Below, piece by piece: positions 54,479 to 64,000 of a stretch of DNA of 64,000 bases. The notes below the pieces were generated by a model. It saw nothing but the letters and a program-made list of their open reading frames with translations, had not been told where the DNA came from and did not search any database. Both the position numbers and the translations under genes were made by a program. Source of the stretch: Dactylis glomerata. Taxonomy: Eukaryota; Streptophyta; Magnoliopsida; Poales; Poaceae. Each line of letters starts with the position of its first letter. The first letter of the stretch is position 1. The DNA lies in assembly GCA_007115705.1 (NCBI GenBank), contig QXEO01000334.1:777567-841566 (forward strand), given 5' to 3'.

Positions 54479-56824
54479 ATGGCCACTCTCCCAGCCCTAG
54501 CCAACTCCACCGCCCCCGCCATGGGCGATGCCACCTCTGGCGCCCTGCTTGACGCCACCTCCGGCGCTCTAGGGACGGCAACGTCCGGTGCTCTCACCAC
54601 CATCGCCTTGCCCGCCTCCTCCTCGCAGGCGGTCAACGTCACCAGCGTGCGCACGCACGTGCCCGTCACCCTCAACCTCAAGATCTCCAACTTCACCAAG
54701 TGGAGGATGCTGATCCGTGTTCTCCTCGGCAAGTACGACCTTCTCCACCACGTCTCCACCATCACAGCGCCCGCCGACTGCACCGCCGAGTGGATCCGCG
54801 ACGACTACGTCGTCCGCTCCTGGCTCTATGGGTCCATCTCCGATGAGATCCTCGACATCATCATGGCGGAGGAACAAACAGCGCAGGAGGCCTGGACGCT
54901 CATCACCAACCTCTTCCTCGACAACCAGATGACGAGGGCCGTCTACCTCGAGGCGGAGTTCCAGGGCTTCGTGCAAGGAGATCTCTCCGTCATGGCATAC
55001 TGCCACCGCCTGAAGGCTCTCTCCGACGGGCTGCGCGACGTCGGCACCCCCGTGACCGACCAAACGCTCGTCCTCAACTGCCTCCGCGGACTGAACCCAC
55101 GCTTTGCTGACATCACCACCATCGTCACCATGCAGAATCCTCTGCCGTCCTTCTCGCAGACTCGCTCCCTCCTCGTTCTGCGGGAGACCCAGCTCGCCAA
55201 CTCCGCACAAGTGGGCAACCAGGTCGCCCTTTACGGCGCTGGCTCTTCTTCCGGCGCCAACAACAACCGCGGCGGTGATGACCGCGGTGACCACGGTGAC
55301 CGTGGTCGCTTCGGCGATGGGAACGGCAACCGCAACAACGGTGGTGGCGGCGGCTACTACCGCAAGAAGAAGAACGGATGCGGCGGGAACAACAACGGCG
55401 GCGGCAACGGCGGCAATCGCTCCGGCAGCAACGACCGCGCTGGCGAGACTTCGCGCGGTGGTGGCGCGCCCCCTGTTGGCCCCTGGGTCTGCTTCAACCC
55501 GTATACGGGTCAGGCCCAGCAGGTCCAGCCTCCTGCTGTCGCCCGCTCCAACTACGGCGCCAGCGGTGCTGGCGTCCTCGGTCCACGACCACCGATGCTT
55601 CCCCCGGCCCAGGCGTTCACCTCCCTTGCGCCCCTGCATGGCCAGGCCTTTGGCACCAACGCCCCGCCGATCCCCGGGTACAACCCGGCACCGCCCTCCA
55701 GCCATGGCAGCAATCAAGCTTGGGACTGCACCGCGCTCATCCACGCCCTGAACAACGCAGCCACCCCTTCCATGGTTGGCGAATGGGTCATGGACTCCGG
55801 AGCCATGGCACACATGGCCTCCGACCCCGGTATGCTTTACTCCCTCCACAAATCCTCTCCTTCTTCTTCTGTCACCGTTGGTAATGGCTCCAGACTTCCT
55901 ATCTCACACATTGGCCATGCCTCTTTACCTGCTTCTGCTCGCACACTTCATCTCAATAATGTCTTACTTGTTCCCAACATTGTCAAAAACTTGATTTCTA
56001 TTCGCCGTCTTACTATTGACAATCTTTGTTCCATTGAGTTTGACCCTTTTGGCTTCTCTGTTAAGGACCTTCGCACCAAGGCCGTGATCCTTCGCTGCAA
56101 TAGTCATGGAGACCTCTACGCCTTCACCTCGCCGGCACTTCATCCCACCGCCCAAGGACTCATCGCCTCCACCACCACCGAGCTTTGGCATCGTCGTCTA
56201 GGTCATCTGGGTCGTGACTCCATGTCACATCTTTACAAGAAGTCTTTTATACCATGTAATAAAGCAGCCACTCGTGTTTGTCATGCATGCCAACTTGGCA
56301 AGCACGTGCGCTTGCCCTTCACTAGGTCTACTTCCAAGAGTGTCGTGTCGTTTGAATTAATACATTGTGATCTTTGGACCTCCCCAGTTTTGAGTAATTC
56401 TGGTTTCAAATATTACCTTGTGGTTGTTGATGATTTCTCTCATTTTATATGGACTTTTCCCTTGCGCGCAAAGTCCGAAACAGCCGACACTCTCCTCTCT
56501 TCTGTCGCCTATGCCCATACACAGTTTTCTCGCCCCGTCATGGCGATACAAGCTGACAACGGCACCGAATTTCTAAACTCCACCGTCACATCCTTTCTTA
56601 CTACTCACGGCATTCGACTTTGTATGTCCTGTCCGTATACCTCCGCCCAGAACGGCAAAGTCGAGCGCGCCATTCGAACCATCAACGATGTTTCTCGCAC
56701 GCTCTTATTTCAGTCCTCTATGCCTCCATCCTACTGGGCCGAGGCTGTTGCCAACACATCTTGTCAACATACGACCATCTCAAGCCATCTCCTTCGCCAT
56801 ACCACACTTTCGCCTTCACCGTAA
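54479..56824 (+). CDS. Ty1/copia gag-protease-integrase, truncated before RT
   Basis: Open 781-codon frame. Residues about 55-230 form the copia Gag capsid (LKISNFTKWRMLIRVLL, then MAYCHRLKALSDGLRDVG). 260-320 is Gly/Asn/Arg-rich, and no CCHC knuckle was found. Protease motif WVMDSGAMAHMA has its Asp at 439. The integrase zinc-binding part (WHRRLGHLG, CHACQLGKH) comes near 570-610; the catalytic triad D631 (HCDLW), D693 (QADNGTEF) and E729 (KVERAIRTI) has proper DD35E spacing. After about residue 755 the frame shifts: the true continuation reads in another frame (HRKYADYGLLRTF, then VACVFLGYPAQHN) until the LTR joint at 56953. Reverse transcriptase and RNase H are missing, so it cannot replicate alone. 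Confidence 0.85.
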   Translation: MATLPALANSTAPAMGDATSGALLDATSGALGTATSGALTTIALPASSSQAVNVTSVRTHVPVTLNLKISNFTKWRMLIRVLLGKYDLLHHVSTITAPADCTAEWIRDDYVVRSWLYGSISDEILDIIMAEEQTAQEAWTLITNLFLDNQMTRAVYLEAEFQGFVQGDLSVMAYCHRLKALSDGLRDVGTPVTDQTLVLNCLRGLNPRFADITTIVTMQNPLPSFSQTRSLLVLRETQLANSAQVGNQVALYGAGSSSGANNNRGGDDRGDHGDRGRFGDGNGNRNNGGGGGYYRKKKNGCGGNNNGGGNGGNRSGSNDRAGETSRGGGAPPVGPWVCFNPYTGQAQQVQPPAVARSNYGASGAGVLGPRPPMLPPAQAFTSLAPLHGQAFGTNAPPIPGYNPAPPSSHGSNQAWDCTALIHALNNAATPSMVGEWVMDSGAMAHMASDPGMLYSLHKSSPSSSVTVGNGSRLPISHIGHASLPASARTLHLNNVLLVPNIVKNLISIRRLTIDNLCSIEFDPFGFSVKDLRTKAVILRCNSHGDLYAFTSPALHPTAQGLIASTTTELWHRRLGHLGRDSMSHLYKKSFIPCNKAATRVCHACQLGKHVRLPFTRSTSKSVVSFELIHCDLWTSPVLSNSGFKYYLVVVDDFSHFIWTFPLRAKSETADTLLSSVAYAHTQFSRPVMAIQADNGTEFLNSTVTSFLTTHGIRLCMSCPYTSAQNGKVERAIRTINDVSRTLLFQSSMPPSYWAEAVANTSCQHTTISSHLLRHTTLSPSP

Positions 56825-56953
56825 ATATGCTGACTACGGTCTCCTTCGGACCTTCTGGTGCCTCTGCTACCCCAACCAGTCCGCCACCACGCCACACAAA
56901 CTCGCTCCTCGCTCTGTCGCGTGCGTCTTTCTCGGCTACCCAGCCCAACACAA

Positions 56954-57135
56954 TGTTAGAGTATACATGTTGTACACGGCTAGATTAGGATAGAGATAGG
57001 ATACGTGTCTTGTACTCCAAGTCTATGCCTTAACTTGTACTCCAAGTCGGTCTGTTGTACGTCCATATATACTCGCCCGAGAGACTCAATAATAAATCCA
57101 TCATATTCCGCCAATCTCTCCCCTACCCTTCTACA
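56954..57135 (+). repeat. 3' LTR (type A) of the composite copia element
   Basis: 182 bp, matching the left LTR-A. It directly abuts truncated integrase-region coding sequence instead of a purine tract. Followed by TSD CTGAG. Confidence 0.9.
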
Positions 57136-57599
57136 CTGAGCATGGGCAGCCCAGCCCGGCCGGCCTGGCCCAACCCCGCCCGAAAATGGCCCAACCCGAC
57201 GGGCAAAAACATGTTGTCGAGATGGGCCTGGGCTGCAAATATTGGTCCGACAGCTGACTCTGGCCGGGCCTGGGCCAAAGATTTGCATGTTTTTCTGAAG
57301 ACCTGGCCCGACGGCCCGACAACCCGACTATTTTTGGCCTGACGGGCCGAGCCTATGCTAAGAAAAGCGGCCCGACGGTCGGTGAACCCTAGTCATCGCC
57401 CGTTGTGACGAATTTCAGGTTGACGCACACCTCTTTCTATCGATCTCTTCTAAATGGGCCGGCCCGGTAGGAGTTTCACGATTTCTGGCTTTTTCCGGGT
57501 TTGGGAACATTCTAGAATATTCCAGTCGGGTTCAAGCCCCTTTTTTTGTACTGGCCCGGTTTTCATCAGTTTCCGGTTTTTGTTTTTGTTTTTCATTTT

Positions 57600-57955
57600 C
57601 TTTTTTTCTTTTTTCGAATTTGAATAGATTTTCGGAATTGAACTATTTTCAAATTTGAACAGTTTTCAAATTTGAACAGATTCCGAATTTGATTTTTTTG
57701 AAATTTGAACAATTTCAAAATCAAATAATTTTAGATTTGAACATTTTCAAATTTGAATAATTTTAGATTTGAACTTTTTCAAATTTGAACAATTTTAATT
57801 TTGAACAGTTCCGAATTTGAATAATTTTAAATTTGAACAGTTCTAAATTTTAACAATTTTAAATTTGAACAGTTCTGAATTTGAACAATTTTAAATTTGA
57901 ACATTTTTTGGTTTTAAACAATTTCGAATTTGAATATTTCCGAATTAGAAAAAAT
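57600..57955. repeat. degenerate AAATTTGAACA tandem repeat
   Basis: The words AAATTTGAAC, TTTGAACATT and GAATTTGAAC recur about twenty times at 15-25 base spacing inside the hAT element. AT-rich, no coding content. Confidence 0.8.
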
Positions 57956-58195
57956 AAAGCAAACTACAGTAGTCGTACCTACCAGCCAGATCCACAACGA
58001 TCTAACTACTGGGCCGGCCCACTCAAAATCCTGTGTGCGTATGCTCGCGAATGAACGCAGCGAGCGTCTACTAGGGAGACCCCCGACGGTCAGACCGGGT
58101 CTGGGCCACTGATTTTCATGTCGGGCTTTTTACTAGCCCGGACCGACCTGGCCCGGCCCGAAATTATGCCCAGGTATACTCTCTACATAGCCTGT

Positions 58196-58545
58196 CTTTT
58201 TTGAAAAATTCAAAAACCATGTTTTATTGTTTCAAAAAATTCTGAAAACAATTCTAGATGTAGGTAAAGATGTATTTTACAAGTGTGTAAAATTTCAGCT
58301 CAAAAGACTTCATAATTTGGGCTACACAAAAATGACAAGTTCTGATAACTTTCGAGAGTTTAAAAACGTGTACTGTTCACTATACTAGATCTGCAGTTTT
58401 GTCATTTTTTGTGCAGCCCAAAGTATAGGATATTTTGAACTAAAATTTTACACAGTTATAGGATACATATCTAGCTACATCCAGATTTTTTGCAATTTTT
58501 TTTTTGAAACTTGAAACATGATTTCGATTTTTTCAAAAAAAAACT
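58196..58545. mobile_element. foldback MITE
   Basis: The left arm (AGATGTAGGTAAAGATGTAT, GTGTAAAATTTCAG, TTTGGGCTACACAAAA) pairs with the right arm over about 170 bp. The spacer centre is near 58370. The ends are not sharply defined and no TSD was settled. Confidence 0.7.
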
Positions 58546-58693
58546 TGAAAACTCCTAGCCCGCTAGCTGGATTTGATTTTGGGCCGAGCGGGGTTTAGAC
58601 GCGAAATTTGTGGCATAGTCGTCTCCACCAAATTAGATCGGGCCTCGGCACACAGACCACCTCCGCCGCTCCGTGCTCCACACCGGTGCCCCA

Positions 58694-58932
58694 CCTCCTC
58701 GACGCCGGCCACCTAGTCCCCTCCGCCCCCGATTAACCACGCCTCCGGCAAGCCCGAGAGCCGTCGCCCGCACTTCTCCGACGCCAGCCACCCAGTCCCC
58801 TCCGCCCCCGACTCCCCGCGCCTCCGGCAAGCCCTAGAGGCCGGCGCCCCCACCTCCTCGACGCCGGCCACCCAATCCCCTCCGCCCCCCGATTCCCCGC
58901 GCCTCCGCCAAGCCCTAGAGGCCGGCGTCCAG
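58694..58932. repeat. GC-rich minisatellite, three units of ~80 bp
   Basis: Units start at 58694, 58773 and 58853 with CCTCCTCGACGCCGGCCACC-like sequence, each containing GTCCCCTCCGCCCCCGA and ending AGGCCGGCG. It may be part of a transcribed first exon, as GTAATC at 59034 could be a splice donor. Confidence 0.8.
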
Positions 58933-59272
58933 GACCTTCGCCCGATGCTGGCCCTCGCCGTCCGGAGCGGCTAGAGACGGGCGCCCCCGTCCTGCCGCAG
59001 GCCACCCCCCACGCGCCGCCTTCCGTACCGGTAATCTCGCTCTCTCCAACCCCGGTGGTTCGGTATGGTTTCTGCCTGCACACGCTGATCTGCTGTGTGC
59101 ATCACGCATGTAGTACTTGCCATTCGATGAATGGGTCATGAAAGACTAGTTTCTACAGAAATCTTGTTGGGAAAAGTCTTCCAAGTTTGAACCATAAGTT
59201 GTAAGACAATTCACAAGTCTGCCATTCAACCATAAATTGTACAACATGGCCTGCCAATTTTTAGGACATTCA

Positions 59273-60092
59273 GGGTGTGTTTGGTAGCCCGGTTGGCTTA
59301 TCTCAACACATACAAGCTGAGTCTAGCTATGCCAACCTCATACAAGTGTGTTTTATTTGATCTGTTTGGTAGGCTGTATGAGCTGAACCGAGCTCAGTGC
59401 AGATCCTGTTTGGTAGCCAGTATAACCTGAGCCATGCCACACAACAATAAAACTCAGTCAGGTCCCTAACTATAAAACAAAAAAGCAATCCGGTCCCTGA
59501 GAGCATGCGCTCGGGCTCCGACAGCGGCGCCGGCGAGAGCAGCCGCTGTCACACTTCCACCGCCGCCTCAACGCGCCGCCACCATGCCCGCCATCACCGT
59601 GCCCGCCGCCACGCGCCACTGTGCCCGCCGCCACGCGCCATGCTGCCACCAAGGGGAGGCCGAGGCGTCTGGCTCCTCCCGTGGGTGATGCCGGCGTCCT
59701 CCTCTCGCGCGCCTGCTGCTGTTCGTTGCGCAGGTGAGGCCGGGAGAGGCGGCGTGGCCTGCTGCTGCTTCGAAGTCGGTGAGGAGCTAGGGGCAAGACC
59801 CGGCATGGCGAGCTCAAGGCAGAGGCGGAGAGAGAGGCGATTTGTTGCTGGGCGAAATGGGGAGGAGGAGACGGGCGGGCCAGAGACCCCTAGCGGGCTG
59901 AATCGAGTTTGCGGGGTGAACTCAGCTTGGCTGGGTTGAGAAGCTCGATTCGAGCTTCTCAATCGGGCCTGGCTGAGGGGTACTATTCGTATGATGCGGG
60001 CATAGCTGGATGAGGCCGAGCCGACCTAACAAACAACTTAAGGTGGGATGAGGTGAGATATTCTGGGTTGCCCCGGGCTACCAAACACACCC
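59273..60092. mobile_element. Harbinger/Tourist-like non-autonomous transposon
   Basis: Terminal repeat GGGTGTGTTTGGTAGCCCGG at the left and its inverse at the right (60073-60092). A 3-bp duplication TCA flanks it (59270-59272, 60093-60095). The ends resemble Tourist/PIF-Harbinger; the usual target copy there is TTA/TAA, so TCA is atypical. The GC-rich interior (59505-59940) has open frames on both strands but no recognised domain. A 23-base palindrome GAGAAGCTCGATTCGAGCTT... lies at 59938-59960. Confidence 0.8.
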
Positions 60093-63000
60093 TCACTCTT
60101 CTTCTACAGTAGGTTGCAACTGAATTGTTGGTGCTTTTTATATTTCAACACTTGGAGTTTAACAAGAGCTACAAGTGATGCTTTTATTTTGTTTGGTTGC
60201 AGATTATGAAATCATATTACTCAAATAGCGTGAGACATTTTCACCGCGTACCACCTGGCCCCTGGCTTCGAAATGCTCTGCACTTGGCTGCTCGCAGGAG
60301 CCATCATGCCGGCAAAGCCTACCCTGAGCCCGACAGCCGACGAGCCCCTCCGGCCCCGACCGTGAGGTTGCCTCTCCTCTCTCCTTTGCTCTTTTGTCTG
60401 CACAGTGGGTGTTAATCCCTCTTTCTGTCATGTACATGTTAGTCCTGTACGTGTATATGTTTGCAACTGTTGTTAGTGTTAGAGTGCCCCTTCATCTTGC
60501 TCGTTATGAGCAGAGCATGAAACTCCCATAAAAATTGTGAAATGAAATACTTGTTTCAGGTTCCCAATGTGATGTTCCTTTTACCTTTGTAGCTGAATGT
60601 TTGCAAGTGGTAAACTCTGAGGTGTGCTTTTCCAATTATAGCCCTTGACTTTCTTTATTACAAAGTGCATGGTTTATTACAAGGCGTACAACTCACAGAT
60701 GCAAGGGAAATATTTAGGCACAAGATCGACAAGACACAGACCTGACTTTATGTCGATGCGTTTGATCCTCCTTGTCGGCCAGGGGACAATCAGCAGCAGC
60801 CGGTCCCCGTAGGCATATGTAGATCCTCCTATGAGAATAATTTGGAAGTGTAGGCATATGCAGATGTAGTGTGCTCGTAGGACTAGTGGTCCTTTGTATG
60901 TGTCAAATTATTCTGTTTTTGCTGCTCATTTGTGTTTGTGGTTCCCTTTGTTGATAAAAACACTGATTAGATGTCCGATACAATCCCGTTCCATTAAACA
61001 GTGGGGACAACACGATACATTTGCCTGAGAGAACACTGTCGGTTTATATTTGCCTTAGTCCTGCGACGCTGCTGCTACATATAGTGATGTGTCGCTGTGT
61101 GTTTGATGGAGTAGATTTTCTTGACCGCTCGTGTTTCTCGAATCATTGGTAATTTTTGGTTCTCCATGATGATATAACACAGATGAAGAGTTTGATGTCT
61201 ATTCTATTAAACCATGTGAACAATTGAGGCATTTGACTGAGAGAATACCCATTACGTTTCTGTTGTAGTCTTGGCATCTTGCATTCGCTAAATAGTTGAT
61301 ATTGCTAGTTTTGGTCCAGAAAAAACATACTAGTGCCTTCTTGTGCCACATTAGTTGAACTGTAATATACAGTGAATTATTTGGGTGCTATTGAAGAAGT
61401 GCTGAAACCTACAATGATGCGTCTTCGGAAAACTTCTGTGTGCTTAGCTTCATATGCATACTGTTATTAATGAGAACTATTTTGACTATTTTTTCCTTGT
61501 TTGCAGAATAGGTCGAGATGATGCCAGGTCGATAACTATATATACATACACGACTGAGACGCCAATGCCAACGATCAGGTTAGTGGTTTTACTCCGATGC
61601 ATATTTTCGTTGTGGACCTGCTCTCTACTGTTTTTAAGACTGTAGGTAATGCTTTTGGTATGTTGTTTCCCTCCAGCATTTATGGAATTGGGAATCGCCT
61701 GTACTGCGTTGTAGTTCACTAGTTCTTATGACAGTAGCTGACTACTATATTTCTTCAAGAGCTAACAAAAAGCTGCTCCATCATTCTCGCATGTTGAATC
61801 AGTTCTCTATGTAATGTTTATTATGGCTATCTGATGCTATTGATTGTTTGTTGTGATGGCTGCATCGCATCCTATGACCCTTTGAACTCTGCTGGTTTTG
61901 TTCTTTGCTGAAATTTTCTGTTGTTCATCCGTGTATTGTACCATGCTAAATGAGAAACCGTCGTTGAAGCTGTACAAAGTATACTGCGTGACCTATTGCC
62001 GCTTAATAGAGTTGTACTGAATCCACTTAATTTAATGGTGCGGTAAATTTGGGTGTGTTTTAAAGTGATATAAATTGTGTTTATTACTCCAAGTACCATA
62101 TGTTCTGACCCCCTTCTCGATGTCTATGCAAGAGGCAGTACAGAGCACAATATTTTTGCTGCTCGGTGTATTGAAAGATCGCTCCGTAGATAAGTTTGCA
62201 AGGACATTTTCTTTTGCCTTTTGGTGAACGACTGCATTTGATTTGTAACACTTAGAGCTGCCGGTCATGGTAGAGAGGAGAGCTTGACTTTAGGATTTGA
62301 GAATATATGAATTCATAGCCTATATAGCTGGTACATGAAGATTGGATACAATAGTTTGCTCCATTTGTGATTATGTATAGGATCATAACAAGGATTATCT
62401 GCTAACTAATAAAATTGTTTACCTCCATGACAGTCACTCTGCATCTAATTTGATACTGCATAGCAACATTGTCAGTTTCATCTTTTTGGTGAATGAGCTC
62501 TCATAGCTTTGAAAAATAGTCAGGAATAATTTAGAGAGCCTCTCCAGTTACTTCATTTTCTCAATATGGGGTACATATAAAAAATCAGCATGGAAGTAGT
62601 TCAGTTACAATATGATTATTCGCTTATTTCTGTTTCGTACATTTCACGTAGATCATGTGCATCTTTACTTAAAATAATTTGATAGATCAAGCGATGCTAT
62701 CAATGATGTTCTTCCGGTCATTTCACGTAGATCATGTGCATCTTTACTTGAAAATCACTATGTCAAGCTGGTATTGTGTTGTCTTAATCTCTGATTTTTC
62801 TTTTTGAGAATACAACAGTTAGAAGATGCCACAGTCCATGTGACTCATAATTACTACCTAGCTACGTCCAGAGATAACACATGATGCTTTTATGATGTTT
62901 CAATAGGATCTTGTTTGATGGTCTTTTCCTTGAAACAAGCACATCTGAAGCTGTTTATTGCTTATCTTTTCAATGAAAATCCTGAAGGCCTCCCTTCGTA

Positions 63001-63197
63001 TAGGCCACAAGGAAAGAAATGTAAAATGATTTTTTTTTTGTGAAACATAGAAGGCGTAGATCCAATATTATAGTGTTGGTAGTATGATATCTTTCTCAGC
63101 ATTTATCTATTTAGTTGAAGTTCTTCATGAACTTTCTTCAGATATAACATTGAGAAGAAAATCTAAACTGAAACATTTTGTTAGGTTGCAGGTTTTC
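60093..63197 (+). other. non-repetitive DNA with exon-like pieces
   Basis: Two stretches look like exons: 60203-60360, after TTGGTTGCAG and before GTGAGGTTGCC; and 61507-61578, after TTGTTTGCAG and before GTTAGTGG. Together with a possible donor at 59034 they could form one spliced transcript, but no convincing protein results, so a non-coding RNA or decayed gene is as likely. A 35-base direct repeat (CATTTCACGTAGATCATGTG core) occurs at about 62640 and 62718. Confidence 0.25.
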
Positions 63198-63307
63198 TGT
63201 CGGGGATATAACCCCGGGTATACCAAAGTACCCTTTTTATATGACTAATATATATTATATATGTTGTATTATGTGTGCAGGATATTAAAAGGCGAGTAAA
63301 CAGTAGC

Positions 63308-63600
63308 TGGGCCGGATTATAAGTGCCCTGACCGGATTATAACTCTCCTTGGCCGGCATATACAAGCCTGGGCCGAGTCATCCCTGTCTAGGCCGGAATA
63401 AACCCAGCTGGGCCGAGATATAGCGGTCCAGGCCGGGATAAAGCGCGGCTGGGCCGGGATAAGCTCCCCCGGCTGGGCCGGATTACAGTGTTCCGGCCGG
63501 GCCAGGCTGGGATCCCTGGCCCAGGCCGGATTATCCCCTTGGTAGGCCGGGATATTCACTCCCAGGCCGGATTATTCCTCTCCAGGTCGGGATTTACTCC
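63308..63600. repeat. GGCCGGGATTA minisatellite
   Basis: About a dozen copies of a GGCCGG(G/A)ATTA-like core spaced 20-30 bases apart, alternating with variable filler such as CTGGGCC and CCAGGCC. Confidence 0.85.
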
Positions 63601-63642
63601 CTCCGGGACATATTCCTCGTCCGGTATCGACTCCGACACTTT

Positions 63643-63782
63643 GTGCCAGTCCTGGGACGCCACCGGGCTCGGACTGGCACATCCTCCACCATCGTATGCT
63701 GGTCTTGGGACGCCCCTTGGCTCAGACTAGCATATCCCTCCTCTCCTAGTCAGTCTTATCCTCAGGAGGAGGATAAGACTGA
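63643..63782. repeat. three consecutive stem-loops
   Basis: Hairpin 1: GTGCCAGTCC/GGACTGGCAC (63643-63680). Hairpin 2: TATGCTGGTCT/AGACTAGCATA (63695-63734). Hairpin 3: TCAGTCTTATCCTC/GAGGATAAGACTGA (63750-63782, five-base loop). The first two share TGGGACGCC in the loop. Confidence 0.85.
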
Positions 63783-64000
63783 TGACATGGTGATCCTGAA
63801 GACAGACGCTAGAAGACGAAGGCAAGGACTCCAAGTACAGACATCGATGGGACTAGCCCATGACCGTGACGCATCGCACGGTACCGAGGACGGTACCGTG
63901 CTGATGCAAGCCACAGTATGACAAGACCCCAGTAGTCAACTCAGCACCAGTGCATGTATAGTGTATTGTGGGGCATCCCTTGTCCCCTGGGCTCCCTATA

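Larger units (their letters stand above)
52216..57135 (+). mobile_element. composite Ty1/copia element with two LTR types
   Basis: The outer LTRs (type A, 52216-52422 and 56954-57135) start TGTTAGAGTATACATG and end TTCTACA, with TSD CTGAG (52211-52215, 57136-57140). Between them lie PBS1, a 1.77-kb GC-rich non-coding leader, a purine tract, one LTR of a different family (type B, 54212-54400), PBS2, a gag-protease-integrase ORF and an abrupt joint to the right LTR-A with no polypurine tract and no reverse transcriptase. The single TSD pair shows that the whole inserted as one unit. Confidence 0.85.
52206..58178. mobile_element. hAT-like non-autonomous transposon hosting a copia element
   Basis: The ends TATACCTGAGCAT (52206, continuing at 57141 after the copia insertion) and, inverted, TATACCTGGGCAT (58178 inward) form 13-bp terminal repeats. 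An 8-bp duplication CTCTCTAC flanks it (52198-52205, 58179-58186), the hAT signature. Without the inserted copia element it is about 1.05 kb. It is GGCCCG-rich near both ends and AT-rich in the middle, without a transposase. Confidence 0.8.
63198..64000 (+). mobile_element. possible LTR start, running off the window
   Basis: Begins TGTCGGGGATATAACCCC, a form used by grass LTR retrotransposons. It continues through a GGCCGG minisatellite and stem-loops to the window end without a terminus. The orientation is assumed. Confidence 0.4.

Noticed and set aside
54569..55849. 426-codon minus-strand ORF
   Set aside because: Antisense to copia gag-protease; Gly/Val/Ala-rich as expected from reading GC-rich coding DNA backwards.
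58633..59139. Gly/Arg/Pro-rich minus-strand ORFs
   Set aside because: Produced by the GC-rich 80-bp minisatellite.

Overview
This window reads as nuclear DNA of a Triticeae grass (wheat, barley, rye or Aegilops group). The reasons are wall-to-wall nested LTR retrotransposons of Triticeae type, Stowaway MITEs with CTCCCTCC/GGAGGGAG ends, and a few plant genes with GT-AG introns. No tRNA, rRNA, CRISPR array or bacterial-type operon was seen. Positions and target-site duplications (TSDs) were read by eye; family names are from memory and less certain than the structures.

Layout. 1-963: tail of a non-LTR-like retroelement. 1206-20682: a minus-strand Ty3/gypsy element (335-bp LTRs, TSD ATGAG) with decayed gag-protease, no reverse transcriptase, and an intron-bearing antisense ORF on the plus strand. 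It is interrupted by a gag-only Athila-type element (2279-10946, 1,544-bp LTRs, TSD ATCAT) and a solo LTR (13712-15221, TSD ATGAT). 20683-22644: CACTA-like sequence with a broken acidic ORF. 23-28 kb: a local duplication carrying a long-TSD hairpin MITE and a 5'-truncated LINE (16-bp TSD), plus a decayed Myb/NAM-associated gene fragment.

28498-30858: an intact single-exon NLR-like resistance gene without the nucleotide-binding core. 31-36.4 kb: a direct duplication flanking a single-exon acidic protein gene (33714-34454), with several MITEs. 36528-43598: a second non-autonomous Athila element (1,721-bp LTRs, TSD GGCCC) whose LTRs have swallowed a primer-binding site. 44132-48215: a cluster of three intron-containing genes: a protein with a doubled PB1-like domain, a GRF-type zinc-finger protein, and a divergently oriented coiled-coil protein.

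48.9-51.9 kb: a 666-bp tandem duplication followed by the right end of a CACTA transposon. 52206-58178: a hAT-like element (8-bp TSD) hosting a composite Ty1/copia element that carries two different LTR types and two primer-binding sites. 58.2-64 kb: a foldback MITE, a GC-rich minisatellite, a Harbinger/Tourist-like element, exon-like pieces, and the start of what may be another LTR with a minisatellite and stem-loops.

The host genes most likely to be functional are the NB-ARC-less NLR, the acidic protein and the PB1-like/GRF/coiled-coil trio. The trio may itself belong to a DNA transposon, but no transposase was found beside it.
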